Of a stretch of DNA of 64,000 bases, positions 22,217-33,780 are shown piece by piece; the first letter of the stretch is position 1, and the number at the start of each line of letters is the position of its first letter. The notes below the pieces were generated by a model, which had not been told where the DNA came from, did no database searches, and worked only from the letters and a program-made list of their open reading frames with translations. The stretch is from assembly GCA_963969365.1 (NCBI GenBank), contig OZ017746.1, forward strand, positions 558,001 to 622,000. Direction: 5' to 3'. The DNA is from Asterochloris sp. CNOR1 (Eukaryota > Chlorophyta > Trebouxiophyceae > Trebouxiales > Trebouxiaceae). The position numbers were made by a program, and so were the translations under genes.

Positions 22217-23454
22217 ATGTCCAACTACCAGAACACCGGAACAACAGGTCTGTTGTGCGGTGTCGGGGTTTGTCTGGACTGAGCTTGGAAAGCACAGGCA
22301 GGCAGGGGCTGTTGTTTTCGAATGTGGCTGACCTTCCGGCTCGACATGCTTCCGGCTCGACATGCTGCTGCCTCGAGGGCCTGAGAAGCCTCTTGGTCCT
22401 GCTTACGCATGCCAGAGCACACTCTGCTTGGCGACCTGCTGTGATATAGAGCTTGGTAGTTGAGCCTGAGGGCTCAGATCACTGTCTGCGTACACCCTGC
22501 AGGCCAGACTGGCGGCCTCACAGGCCAGGGCCAGGGCGGCAGTCTTGCAGGCCACCAGGGCCAGGGCCCTGCAGTTGGCACTGGCCACCACCACGTGAGA
22601 CTGCAACTGTGTGTTGGAAGCTGCTGGGTTGCTCTCAAGATTCTGTCAGATTCCCCACCATGCTTCCACCGTTTCTTGCAGGGACACCACCATGGAGGTA
22701 ACACTGGCAACACTGGCACTGGTCAGGGCACTGGCAGCGGCTACAACCAGAACACTGGCAACACAGGCTACCAGCAGGTTAGTCACTGGCCAATTGGGCC
22801 CTCAAGAGTTGTAGGATAGCACCAAACTTCTTAAGTGCAATCTTAACGGAGGGTGCCTCACATGGAGTCTGGCTGCTTCAGGGTGGCAACCAGGGCGCCG
22901 TGACAGGGACTGGCGGCAGTGGCCTGGGCGGTGGCCAGCAGGGTGGCCAGCAGGTGTGTTCGGCAGACCATGCCTTTCCTGAGGCTGCCTGCCTGCTTCT
23001 GGCAATGCAGATCGCAGCCGGGTTGAGCGTCCACCTCCTGTCGTGAGGCTGGAGGGCAGCTGTGTAGTTGCAGAGTGCAGCTGTCACATGGTGCTCAATT
23101 GCACCTTGCACTGACATCTGCGGTACAGTGTGATGTCCTCTTCACAGCATCCATATGTTGCCTGCAGCTGACTGGTGCTGGTGGCGGCCTGGGATCTGGC
23201 GCAGGCCAGCAGGCTGGTGGCCAGCAGGTGTGGACTGTCTGAACCTGCAAAGCATTTGGCAGTCGCCCTGCTGCAAGCCTGAGTGCCAAAATGCAAACAC
23301 CAAAACATGCCCTGCGTGAAACTTGCCAACATCGCGAGCCACAGCAAGATTCTGAGCCAGCACAACTTGGATGCAGGGTGGCGTCCAGGGCTCCTATGAG
23401 ACTCACAGGCACAAGGATGACCTGGACGAGCGTGGCAACTACTCCAGCCGCTAA
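22217..23454 (+). CDS. Gly/Gln-rich hydrophilic (LEA/hydrophilin-like) protein
   Basis: Six exons: 22217-22247, 22503-22594, 22682-22777, 22882-22953, 23168-23227, 23377-23454. They give 142 residues. The protein is almost entirely Gly, Gln, Asn, Thr and His in short repeats: GQTGGLTGQGQGG, HHHGGNTGNTGTGQGTGSG, YNQNTGNTGYQQ, GGQQGGQQ, then a charged end, SYETHRHKDDLDERGNYSSR. It has no hydrophobic core, membrane segment or Cys. Such composition is typical of hydrophilins and desiccation-protective proteins, but it could also be a metal-binding or cell-wall Gly-rich protein. From exon 3 onward every exon is a multiple of three with phase-0 introns, so repeat units can be gained or skipped without frameshift. 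The start is the first ATG, MSNYQNTGTTG. Function is inferred from composition only. Confidence 0.75.
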
Positions 23455-24946
23455 ATGCACATGTGCACCCTTTCTGTGATGATCTTTCATGAAGCACTCA
23501 TTTTGCTTACAAGCAAGAATTTGTCAGTCAGTCACAGTTGCCCTGCATGGGACTGCATTCTGGTCATTGTCTTCTTGTTGTTGCCTTCAGAGCAAATTTT
23601 GTTGCCTGGCTGGATTCGCTAGTGTAATGACAAGCTGTCATCCATTTGGAACAATCTCCACATGGGAGGGGCCCCTCTGGCTGTGTCTAGCTCATCTACA
23701 GGAGGTCAGGCAGAGCAAAGCATCTTGACTTGTGCAATGGCTGTAGCCACAGCGTTGTTGAGGCTGCAGGACACAGATTGCAAATGCAAACATGTCCCAA
23801 AGTATGCCTAGTCTGCCATAGACAGGTCCACTTACGCAGCGCAGCAGGCGAAGGTGGATCTGGAGAGCTCCGACATGGTTGGTCACCACACTCACAGCCA
23901 TTGTGTCTCAGCCATAGCAGCACAGCTAGATGGCCCGCGCCAGCAATGCGGGAGCAGACTGTAACTCCAAGGGCGGCCATGCTGCCCCGTTTACTGGAGC
24001 ACTTTCAGGCGGCCAACATCAGTTGCCTTGTTGCAAGTGCATATGTCCCAGCAGCAGCGCTCCCCACGAACAACGGTAGATGCAAGCGCCTTTAGGGGTC
24101 CAAGTCCCTGAGGCCATGTAATCATCTCTCGTGGACTAGCAGCTGCGGCCAAAGACTCCTGCAGCCACCTCAGTTTCGCCCAGTGGCCTCCTCTTGCTGA
24201 ATCATGTGGGCCCCAGTGCACCAGACATGCTTGCTGGCATCCCAGGCTGTCTGCAACTCATGCAGATGTCTGACCAAGCAGCCTCCCTGCAGCTGTAAAC
24301 AGCAAAGCTGAATGGCTGGACTATACACTGCTGGCCAGCCATGATGGCTTTCACAGTCGGCATCTGTTCAGCGTCCTCCCAGACGCTTGACAGTATGGTC
24401 ATGGAAGTCAAGGCGGCATCTGTTCAGCGTCCTCCCAGACGCTTGACAGTATGGTCATGGGGGTCAAGGCCGCAGATAGCATCCAGCACTTCAGGCGTCG
24501 AGAGAGAGGGAAGGCATTGCAACTGGCTTTCGTCTGAGCCTTAGAGTGGCTCCATTCACTATATAGTGAACCCGTGCAAATGAGCATGTTGGGCTATTAG
24601 GCAAAAATATAGGCATTTGAGAACTTCTGTCTGAACTTCCAACTGCCAGAAGTTGTCTGAGTCGAAGACGTTATTCAAAAAGTGAGGTCTCAGTACAGCC
24701 CAGAAACATTGCTCAACTGACTCCAGGGGCGATCTGACGAGTCAATCGATTCCCTGCTTCTGCTGCCGGCATACTTACAACACTGCTTTCGCTTCCTCCT
24801 GCCCAGGGGCTCAGCAGCACAGGTCAGCTTCCTGATTGGCGATGGCATGCACATCTTCCTTGCCACAGGCTCAACAACTGTTCATCTGCTGCTAAGGGAA
24901 GGCAGTAAAGACGAAGGCGCCTGCGCACGGTGCCCTGCAGGTTCAT
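23455..24946. other. Gene-poor stretch
   Basis: No conserved reading frame was recognised on either strand over about 1.5 kb. It contains the 56-bp tandem duplication at 24359-24470 and an AT-richer patch around 24555-24625. It holds the 3' end of the hydrophilic-protein gene and the promoter of the hemerythrin-like gene. A decayed or very divergent gene cannot be excluded. Confidence 0.45.
24359..24470. repeat. 56-bp near-perfect tandem duplication
   Basis: Copy 1 (24359-24414) and copy 2 (24415-24470) both begin GGCATCTGTTCAGCGTCCTC and differ at only a few bases near their ends. The period is not a multiple of three and no gene was recognised around it. Confidence 0.9.
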
Positions 24947-25980
24947 ATGGCAACATGTTCCTATAAACATTTCAGCCGTCTCCTCCAGTATTTCCACGAC
25001 GCCCTGCGCGCGTCCTTGGCTGAGCTGGTGGAGGCATCAAAAGCTGTATCTGCAGGCAAGGCGCAAAGCGCTCCTGTCATGAGGGACACGCTGCGCTTCC
25101 TAGACCACCTACATGGCCATCATACCATAGAAGACCATGTGAGAAAGCGGATTCGCCTCAGGCGCCCAGGCCGATGCATGTGCTTCAGGGAACTGCTTCA
25201 GTCAATACCTGTCAGGGATTGGGCATGCCTCACCCTGCTACTGGCTCAGCACGAGGAGAGTGGCAGGTTGATTGCATGTGAGGAGGCCCCAGCTGACTGC
25301 TCAATCTGGGTGGCAGCACTTCTCGTGCCTGGCTGCCCCTGCAGCAGCATATGCCGGGTGATTGTCTGCGCCCATGCTTGTTGCCTGCAGCAGTGCAACT
25401 GCCTGGCACAACGCATAGCTGCTGGCCTGGGTGAGCAGTGGTGCACCTGTGTCGCTGAGCAGCCCCCCTCCCAGCGCAGGCTATCTTCCCATTCCTGGCA
25501 CGGCGTATGGACTGCAGCAAGCTGACGGCAGACCATGAGCACATGGACACCATGATTGACAAGCTACATGCAGAGTGCACAGATACAGGTATGTCTGGCA
25601 GCCACGCAGGTGCAGGCTCGCACACTGCACGGCTGCTGGGCAGGGACTACATCTGTCTGAGCAGCAGCCATAGCTCCATCTCTGACCAGATGATGACAGC
25701 TGGTGCTGCAAGCCTACGCATCCTTCGGCCGCCCACAGGCATCGCCTGCACTCTGGAAATTGCATGGGACAGCAGCTGCTCTGGCGCCCAGGTGCTGAAC
25801 TCTCTGTGCCCCGGTGCAGAGGTCGTCGATGCAGCAGCCAAGGGGCGTATACTGTGCGAGCTCCTGCAGGAGCTGCAGGACTGCATGTTGCCTCACCTGG
25901 CACTGGAGGAGTCAATGACAACACCTGAGCGCATGAAGGGCCTCTTCAGCGAAGCCGAGATGCGGCAGCTCCATCCTTGA
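24947..25980 (+). CDS. Hemerythrin HHE-like metal-binding protein
   Basis: Three exons, 24947-25138, 25480-25588 and 25820-25980, give 153 residues with matching phases. Candidate di-iron ligands follow the hemerythrin pattern: His17 in QYFHDALRASLAELVE, the cluster HLHGHHTIEDH (residues 54-64, H-x3-E) followed by IFPFLARR, ADHEHMDTMID (H-x3-H-like), and MLPHLALEES near the C-terminus. The size and four-helix pattern match single-domain hemerythrin-like proteins, which bind oxygen, NO or iron or act as iron sensors. No F-box or other fused domain is present. The start is the ATG directly before the first helix; an upstream exon is possible because no leader was identified. Cellular location is unknown, with no obvious targeting signal. 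Confidence 0.8.
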
Positions 25981-26699
25981 CCATCGAGCGGGGCACAGCG
26001 CCAGGAGCCGGTGCTTGCTTGTGACAATCACTCGTGTGATACGCTGCCTGGCTCCGTGTGGCTGCTCCTCTTTACGCAGAGGCTCCACGAGCAGCAGTTG
26101 CAGCCTGGGGCCACTGGCGAGCATGCCTTTGTCCTGAAAAGCATTAGCTGGGCCCAATATGACCCTGCAGATGCCCACTGTTTGGTGTAACGCAATGAAA
26201 TGCTTGACAACGAGTCTGATGGACCAACAGTTTTGTGCCAGTTGTACACAAAAGTCATTGGGCAGGACATCACATTAACATTGTAGAAGGCATATGCTCT
26301 GAAAGTACAGCCAGGGCATTTTGCCGCTGACACTGTACACATTGCAAGAGGACTCTGGGAACTGAGCCCTGCTGCTCCTGAGTGACACATGCGAGAGTAG
26401 GTCAGTTGACTAGACCTAGAAGAAACTTCGCTCACATCAACGTGTCAGGGGCGATCTGAGGGATAAAACGGCATGCAGGGGGTTGTTCGTGGCCTAAGGA
26501 GGGCTGCCAAGCAGCAGGCTGGAGTGAGCCACATGCACTTGTCAGATGCGATGTGTCCCTTGGCGACTTGATGCAGGGATGCATGGCTTTTGGCATCCTG
26601 CCCTGGCATCGGCCGCCCCAAAGATCGTCTGACAGGCCGCATCAGCAGTGACATCACATTCTCCAGTCCTGTCTTTGCAAAACAGACTCGGCATGGCCC
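25981..26699. other. Intergenic, no gene seen
   Basis: About 720 bases between the hemerythrin-like stop and the HSP60 start. No conserved frame was recognised. It presumably contains the HSP60 promoter and 5' leader. Confidence 0.5.
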
Positions 26700-29600
26700 A
26701 TGCAGGCGCTGATCAGCCAACAGACCCGCGCCTATGCTGCCAAGGAAGTGAAATTTGGCGCTGAGGCCCGCGCTGCCGTTCTGGCTGGCGTGGAGAGGCT
26801 GGCTGATGCTGTGCAAGTCACACTGGGCCCTAAGGTCAGTGCTGCTTGCCAGCTGCACTGCCCAGAGAAGCTGTCACTGAAGTTAACCGTCTGCCAGGGC
26901 CTGGCCACGCCAAGTTCAACCTGCTGCCTGCGAGTCTGTGTGGGCCTGCTACATCCACGGCCACGTGATGTCTGTATTGCGGGCAGAGGCCATGAGACGG
27001 CCAAAGTGCTTCACCCAAAAGAGCTGCTGCACTGTATCAAGTTTCACGCGCTATGTAGGGCCCTGCCAGCCTCCATGGTGCAGTGCTACTGTGCCAGCAT
27101 GACCGGTGAGTTGTTACCCATGCTCTATGCAGGGCCGCAATGTAATCATTGAGCAGACCTATGGGGCGCCCAAGATCACGAAGGATGGTGTCACAGTGGC
27201 AAAATCTATCGAGTTCCACGACCGCCTGCAGAACCTGGGGGCCAGCCTGGTCAAGCAGGTTGCCTCTGCCACCAACGATGTGGCTGGGGACGGTAAGTCT
27301 GCCTGCTGTGCTGCAGGGACGTGCAGCATGCTGCATCTTTGTGTCTGCAGTTGGCATGCCAGGCACAGGCAGCCAGATGCACCCACGTGACAAGTTTTGC
27401 AGGAACTCTTCTTGCAAGTTGTGCCTGCCTGCTGCGTGCTGTGCCTGAGTACAAGGCCCAATCCAGGCATGCCTCAGAAGCCAACATACGGCTATGCTTT
27501 GAACCAGTCTGAAGTGCACCCTCACATTGCTGCACTCTGCCTAGCAGCAGATACATGCATCCCACCAGCACCTGTACTCTCCTGCAGGCACTACCACGGC
27601 CACAGTCCTGACGAGGGCTATTGTGAGCGAGGGCTGCAAGTCTGTGGCAGCGGGGCTGAACCCCATGGACCTGCGGCGAGGCATCTCCCTTGCAGTGGAC
27701 CATGTGGTGGCTGACCTCAAAAAGCGCGCCAAGCCCATCAGCACTACCGAAGAAATTGCACAGGCAGGACTGCTGTGTGCTTGCTGCATTGGCAGCTGCC
27801 TGCATTGGCAGCTGCCTACACTGAGCGCTAAATGACGTTATGGATCTGGCAGCAAGCCAATCAGCACCACCGAGTGCACTGCTCAGGCATGCCCATTGCT
27901 GCCGCTGCCTGCTTCAAGACCTGTCATGGGTTCGTCTCGTGGCAGCTAGCTGCACCAGAATTGCATTGCTGCAACATAACCCTGAGCACCAGTACTTTTG
28001 CGTGGCTGAGCTGGGACGTGGATGTGTGGCAGCAGGGCGTTGCGGCAGGGCCACCAGGCTGCCTCTGTTGGCTGGAGCGGACAGCACACTGGGGCGCTCT
28101 CTCTCTGGCAATGCCCTCTGCCTCTGAGAGGGCCTGTCAGGGCCTTGGTGGCACCCATTAAAAGCACTGCATCGGCCTCATGGTGACACCGTTGAGTTCC
28201 CTCACTGACGCTTTGCTGCCTCCACAGGTGGCGACCACCTGTGCCAGTGGCCCTTGACCCCAGCCCGCTGCCCTTCAAAAGCCCTGAACATACAGCGTGC
28301 AGCATGAGGATGCCTCTCACCAAAAATTGCTGCTGCCCCTGCAGGTGGCCACCATCTCAGCCAATGGGGAGCGCGAAATTGGGGAGCTCATAGCCAAGGC
28401 CATGGAAAAGGTTGGCAAGGAGGGGGTCATCACAGTGTCGGTGAGTGAGCAGGGCCCTGGCTGTCTATGAGTTGGATGATCTGTAATGTATACTGTTGGG
28501 CAATGCGATGCTGTCTGTTGGGGGTCATTGTGCATGCTGATTGCCACCGTGTGCTGTTCGATGCTGCACTGGCTGACGCTGGGGGGTGCCTGCTGGTCGC
28601 TGCGGTGCCGCTTAAATTCATGCGCTGTATGATCTGAAGGTGCGCCTGGTGTCACAGTGCATGGCACAGTGCATGGTGCGCCTGGCTTGAATTTAAACGT
28701 TGGCATGCTGCCGGCAGGCAAGACTTACAGCCCACAGTCTGCTGCAAAGCAAGGGTTCCAATGCTGAGCTGGCGACACCTGCAGCCAGGCTGCACACGAG
28801 TCGAGCTCGCGAGGTGTCGACCTTCTCAGCCTGCCCACTCAACTCCACCCACCACCCCCACTCATTTTGTCTGTAGGCAGCGCGACCCAGCAACTTTGCA
28901 CTCAAAATAACAAAGTGCGTGTCATTGGGCGGGTCTTACAGTGACCGCCTGCACCCTCAGCCCTGCAGGGGCAGCAAGGCACTGGTGCATGAGCTCCTCC
29001 AGCCATCTCAACTGGTCAGCCAATGTCAGAAGTCCCTTCTGCGTGCAGGATGGTAAGACCCTTGAAAACGAGCTGGAAGTGGTGGAGGGCATGAAATTTG
29101 ACCGGGGCTACATTTCCCCCTACTTCATCACAGACCCCAAGACCATGAAGTGTGAGCTGGACGACCCCTTCATACTCATCTCCGAGAAGAAGGTGTCGCA
29201 GTGAGTGCTGCTGGGCTGGTGTGCATGGGGCAAGCCTATGCAGCATTGCAGAGTGAAGAGTGAGTGTGTCATGGTGCTGTGAGTGGAGGTTGGGTATGCG
29301 TGTGCAGTCTGCAGGGCAAAGACAGCATTCCAGGTGGCTTTACCCAATATTGACAAAGCCTCAGGTGGTTCCACTTTGCTTTTAATGACAGTTCCTGCCT
29401 CATTCCTGTTCCTGAGAAGAGGGTCTCTCTTCTCTAGGGGAGTGCTAGTGGGGTGGGGGTGCATGGATGCTCATGTTTCTACCGGTGTGATGAGGGGAGC
29501 TGCATACAGCAGCATGCTCCTGGCCCGAGAGTTCTGGACAAGCACCATGATGGCTGCCACCGCCTGCCCTCTGACGTTAAACGAGGGCTTCCGGGCAGGG

Positions 29601-32600
29601 CCCGTGCCTGGGGGGGTCTGTGCTTCGAGAGAGGTGGCACATGCATCTGAGTTGCCTTGGCGTGTGTGGCAGAATGTTTGTGCATGTGGAGCTGGGACCA
29701 CTGGCCTTGACTAGGGCCTACAGGCAGCAGGCAACAGTTCAGCTACTTGATGCTAGCCTGCTTCAAGGGGTGTTCCAGCTGTGCAATCTCATCTGTGAGT
29801 TCTGGCGGTCTCACTCAGGCCCTGTCTTACCACCCCTCATGTGGCAGGGCAGTCAGTCATACTGCCATCTCAGGTTGTGGTTCCGACGGCAGCCGTTCTA
29901 AAGCTTTGCAGCGGCATCAGCGCTGGCCCTTCAGACTGCCCATGCCCTGCAGGCTGCAGCCGCTGCTGCCCCTCCTGGAGCAGGTCATCAAGACCCAGCG
30001 GCCGCTGCTGATCATTTCAGAGGATGTGGAGGGCGAGGCTCTGGCCACCCTCATCGTCAACAAGCTGCGTGCTGGGTTGAAGATCTGTGCGGTGAAGGCC
30101 CCTGGATTTGGTGACAACCGAAAGGCCAACCTCCAGGACATCGCTGTGCTCACAGGCGGGCAGGTGCGCGCAAACCTATTGGGTTGTTCTGTATTGAGGG
30201 GCTCGGGTAGCAAGTCGGCACCAGCTCCATGCTCTCTAGAGCCAGTCCAGGCTCTTTGACTTTGAGCTTGAGTGGTGCATGTCTGTGAGCGTCTGACATA
30301 TGCTTTCCATTGCTTCAACTGGAGCCCTGCTGCAGCCGCCTGGCAGGCTGTGCTTGCACATTCACCGTTTGGCAGCACAAGAATAACGGCTGGAAGCAGG
30401 CTCTCCTCAACAGAAAGTGTCACCTTTGCCTTCCTGGCCGTCCTGGTGACTTCTATTGACCTGGGCATGGAGCTGACTGCAGGACGCTACATCTACAGTG
30501 ATCAAGGGTGACCATGTAGTCCAAGCCTCTCCCTGTTTGAGCTGCCTGCTTTGACTGCACCCTTTCTTTGCTCCTGCAGGTGATCAGCGACGACCTGGGC
30601 ATGAAGCTGGATCAGGTGGACATCAACATGCTAGGCCGTGCCAAGAAGACAACAATCACAAAGGACGAAACCATCCTGCTGGGCGGGGCTGGAGACAAGC
30701 TGGCTCTGGAGGAGCGAGTTGAGCAGCTGAGGCAGGCCATCGCGCAGGCCACCTCTGACTATGACAGGTGGGTCCCTGGCAGCCTTGATCTCTTCCTGAA
30801 GCAGAGCACCAAACAGGCCTTTGTGAATGTCACGGTCTCATTGTGACTATAATGGCTTTGTCAGGAGGCAAGCAACTGGCAGTATCACAGCTTGACAGCA
30901 CACATACCTATGCTGAGCTCACCTGCATGCTGCAGCCAACAGACATCGTCGTGTCATGATCTGGCTCATGTTTGATGTCTCACTTGGCAGGGAACAGCTG
31001 CAGGAGCAGCTGGCCAGGCCAAAAGCGGTGCAGCAAATGCTATCGTGTGGCTGCAGCCATACCTGATGCCACGCATCTACTGCAGTCCTTTTGCAGGCAG
31101 ATCAGGCACAGTGCCCTGCAGGGAAGAGCTGCAGGAGCGGCTCATTAAGCTGAGTGGGGCCGCTGGCATGTGCCCTTGCAAGTTGCAGGCTTGTCCAATA
31201 CAGATTGTGTATGCTCTGCAGGGAGAAGCTGCAGGAGCGTCTGGCCAAGCTGAGCGGCGGCGTGGCAGTGCTCAAGGTGGGCGGCGCCTCCGAGGTGGAG
31301 GTGCAGGAGAAGAAGGACCGTGTGACAGACGCGCTCAATGCTACCAAGGCCGCCGTCGAGGAGGGCATTGTGCCAGGTGCGCAGGGGCTCAGGGACTTGA
31401 TGGGTCACAGGCGAGGACCGCTTGTCAGATATTGAAGAAAGGGTGCGCTTTGATTGGAAAGTGCCAGCACAACTGGCTCAGGGGGTTGGGTCGCTGGCAC
31501 TGCTGGCGCAGAGGCAATTCAGCAATGCTGCTTATGTGCGGAAGCAGCATTCAGGAGGGCACTCTGCAGCTGAGGAGGGCTGTGGCAGCATCGCAAGAGA
31601 ATGTAGGTGCCATGCTTGCTGAGCACTTGGCTTGGACATACAGTGCTGGAGCAGGGGATATGTATGCAAGCACTTGATGAGACCAGTGTCTTGAGAAGAT
31701 TCGTGGCAGATTAGTAACATAGTTTTCAACTGCAGCTACGAGTCATGGTACCCCAGCAGCAGGTTGAGGACTGCAGGGAGCTTTGGTGTCCTTGTGAGGG
31801 TTCATGCTGTCTCAACTGATCACATGCAACCTCTGATTGTTCAAGACTACACAGGGTGGCTTCATCTTACAGGTGGCAAGCTGCGCTGCATGGGCAGGCT
31901 GCTGTGGTCTATTGCAGGCCCTTGTTGGCAGCATACATGAGATGCACAGCCTGTCAAGTCCGGCTTCTTCAGCGTCTTACCTGCATGACCCTGATCCCGC
32001 TGACGCGCAACGTGACCTGCATCTATGCTGCAGCATGGCCTGTCAGGAGGCAATGCTGCCCTGTAGCAGCTCAGGCAAACCGCTGTATCTGCCCTTGCAG
32101 GTGGTGGCGTGGCCCTCCTCTATGCAAGCAAGGCGCTGGACGAGGTCAAGGCCAACACCAACATCTTTGACCAGCAAATTGGCGTCCAGGTCCTCCAGAA
32201 TGCGCTCAGAGTGCCTCTGAAGACCATCGCCAGCAACGCAGGTGGGCAAACGGCTGCACTTACGGCATCAGGGTCAATGAGGCTGCAAATGCCATCTGCC
32301 TGGCAGGCCCTGAGCACTGTACAAGCTGCTGCCCCTGTGGTCACCCTGTGTCTGCCTAGCCTGAAAGCTCCAGGGGTAACGGGCTGTGGCTTATGAGACG
32401 CTGTCTTCAGGCTTAATGGGGCTGCGGAAGCTGTCTGCCTAGCAACCTCCGTGGAGTGCAGCAGCACCTGCAGCACCTTGAGAAGTCAGGAGTAGGCATG
32501 GCCCCCTGAGCCTGGCTGACTCCGAAAGCAAGGCCTCCAGGCTTCAAGGTTTGAAGTAGCCGCAGCCATGCCTGGATGGTGTACTGGGGTGGGCAAGCTG

Positions 32601-33399
32601 CTGAACTAGCATCCCTGTTGGGGTTGTGGGCACGGGAGTGTGCACATGTCTGAGTGAGACAATGCTGCGAGTGCTGGAGACGTCTCCAAGATGCTGCTGG
32701 TGCAGGCACAGCAACTGCAGTAATGATGGGGCAAGCTGCAGGACCTGCACACTGGGATAACACAAACCGTTCTTACTCCTCAACCTTCTGTTGCAGGAGT
32801 GGAGGGCGCAGTGGTGGTGGGCAAGCTGCTGGAGCTCGTGGAGAAGGACGGTGACACCAACATCGGTTACAATGCAGCCACGAACACCTACGAGGACTTG
32901 GTGAAGGCTGGCATCATCGACCCTGTCAAGGTGAGCTTGCTGGTGGTGCCTGCTCGCCATCTGGAGCCATCTGCTGCCTCTGGCTGTGTGTTGTGTTGTT
33001 TATGACGCTGCTGGGACTTGCCTCTCACATGCTGCTGCGCTTTGCAGCTCACAGCTCCCCAAGCTGAGGTGGAGACACATTGTGCTTCAATGCTAGGCTG
33101 TCTCCTGATGTGACAATGTTTGGCTGGACGTCATGGTGTGTGTGCTTTATTTGCTGGAGGGCTATGTACTTAATCCCTCATGAGATGATCGTGGGGACCT
33201 TGAGGGCGACACTGCCTACCCAGTGCTCAGGCACAGTGCCTGTGTACTGCAGGTTGTGAGGACGGCGCTGCTTGATGCCTCCTCTGTCAGCAGCCTGCTG
33301 ACCACAGCTGAGGCTGTGGTGGTGGAGGCTCCAAAGGAGAAGGAGGGTGGCACACCTGCCATGCCTGGCATGGGCGGCATGGGAGACATGGGCTACTAG
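26700..33399 (+). CDS. HSP60: Mitochondrial-type chaperonin HSP60 (CPN60)
   Basis: Eleven exons: 26700-26834, 27133-27292, 27588-27763, 28345-28440, 29049-29200, 29953-30163, 30580-30767, 31222-31376, 32101-32241, 32797-32930, 33253-33399. The total is 564 residues, with every phase agreeing. It folds proteins in the mitochondrial matrix as a GroEL-type ring. Signatures: [12 protein letters not shown], the ATP-binding [13 protein letters not shown] and [36 protein letters not shown], and the mitochondrial Gly/Met tail ending GGMGDMGY. The first 14 residues ([14 protein letters not shown]) form a short presequence. No in-frame ATG lies upstream before a stop. Intron 3 requires a GC donor (CACAG/GCAGGA). 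Introns carry degenerate duplicates of exon edges near 27840, 28205, 30988 and 31120. Confidence 0.97.
30986..31260 (+). repeat. Three tandem copies of the HSP60 exon-8 start
   Basis: The true exon begins at 31222 after CTCTGCAG and encodes [14 protein letters not shown]. Similar acceptor-plus-exon starts lie at about 30991 ([10 protein letters not shown]) and 31122 ([13 protein letters not shown]). Only the 31222 copy continues into the conserved [14 protein letters not shown], so the upstream ones are pseudo-exon starts, though each keeps a usable AG acceptor. Confidence 0.8.
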
Positions 33400-33780
33400 G
33401 TGGCCCCTAGTTGCAGGACACCTGTCCACACAAAAATTTCTAAGAACAGACTGCTTGGATATGCTCGAGCCATAGGGCCAGCCCCAGTGTTTTGCCTTCT
33501 GCCCAACACACGTTCATTGTGCCAGACAAGTTGACCATCCCCAACATAAGATGCAGCCTTGACGCTGACAAAGGCCAGTGAAATGCCCTGGCTGCCCAGA
33601 CAACTTTTTATGTTTGAGCCTCATGAAAATGATGTGGCTCTTGCCTTATTTGCAAAATGCTTTCTGCTTATGGCAGCAAAAGGGGGCCTCAAAGCATCTC
33701 ATATTGCACAGCACAACAAGGCTGAAGGGGGAAGGCAGCAGGGTGTTGTACAGTTTCATGATCAGAGGAGTCGCAAGCAT
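33400..33780. other. Convergent 3' intergenic region
   Basis: The region is 381 bases between the HSP60 stop and the stop of the convergent TRM8 gene. It holds the 3' ends of both transcripts. No gene was recognised. Confidence 0.5.

Noticed and set aside
29283-29714. A 143-codon frame inside an HSP60 intron
   Set aside because: No conserved features; it lies wholly between HSP60 exons 5 and 6, whose phases match directly.
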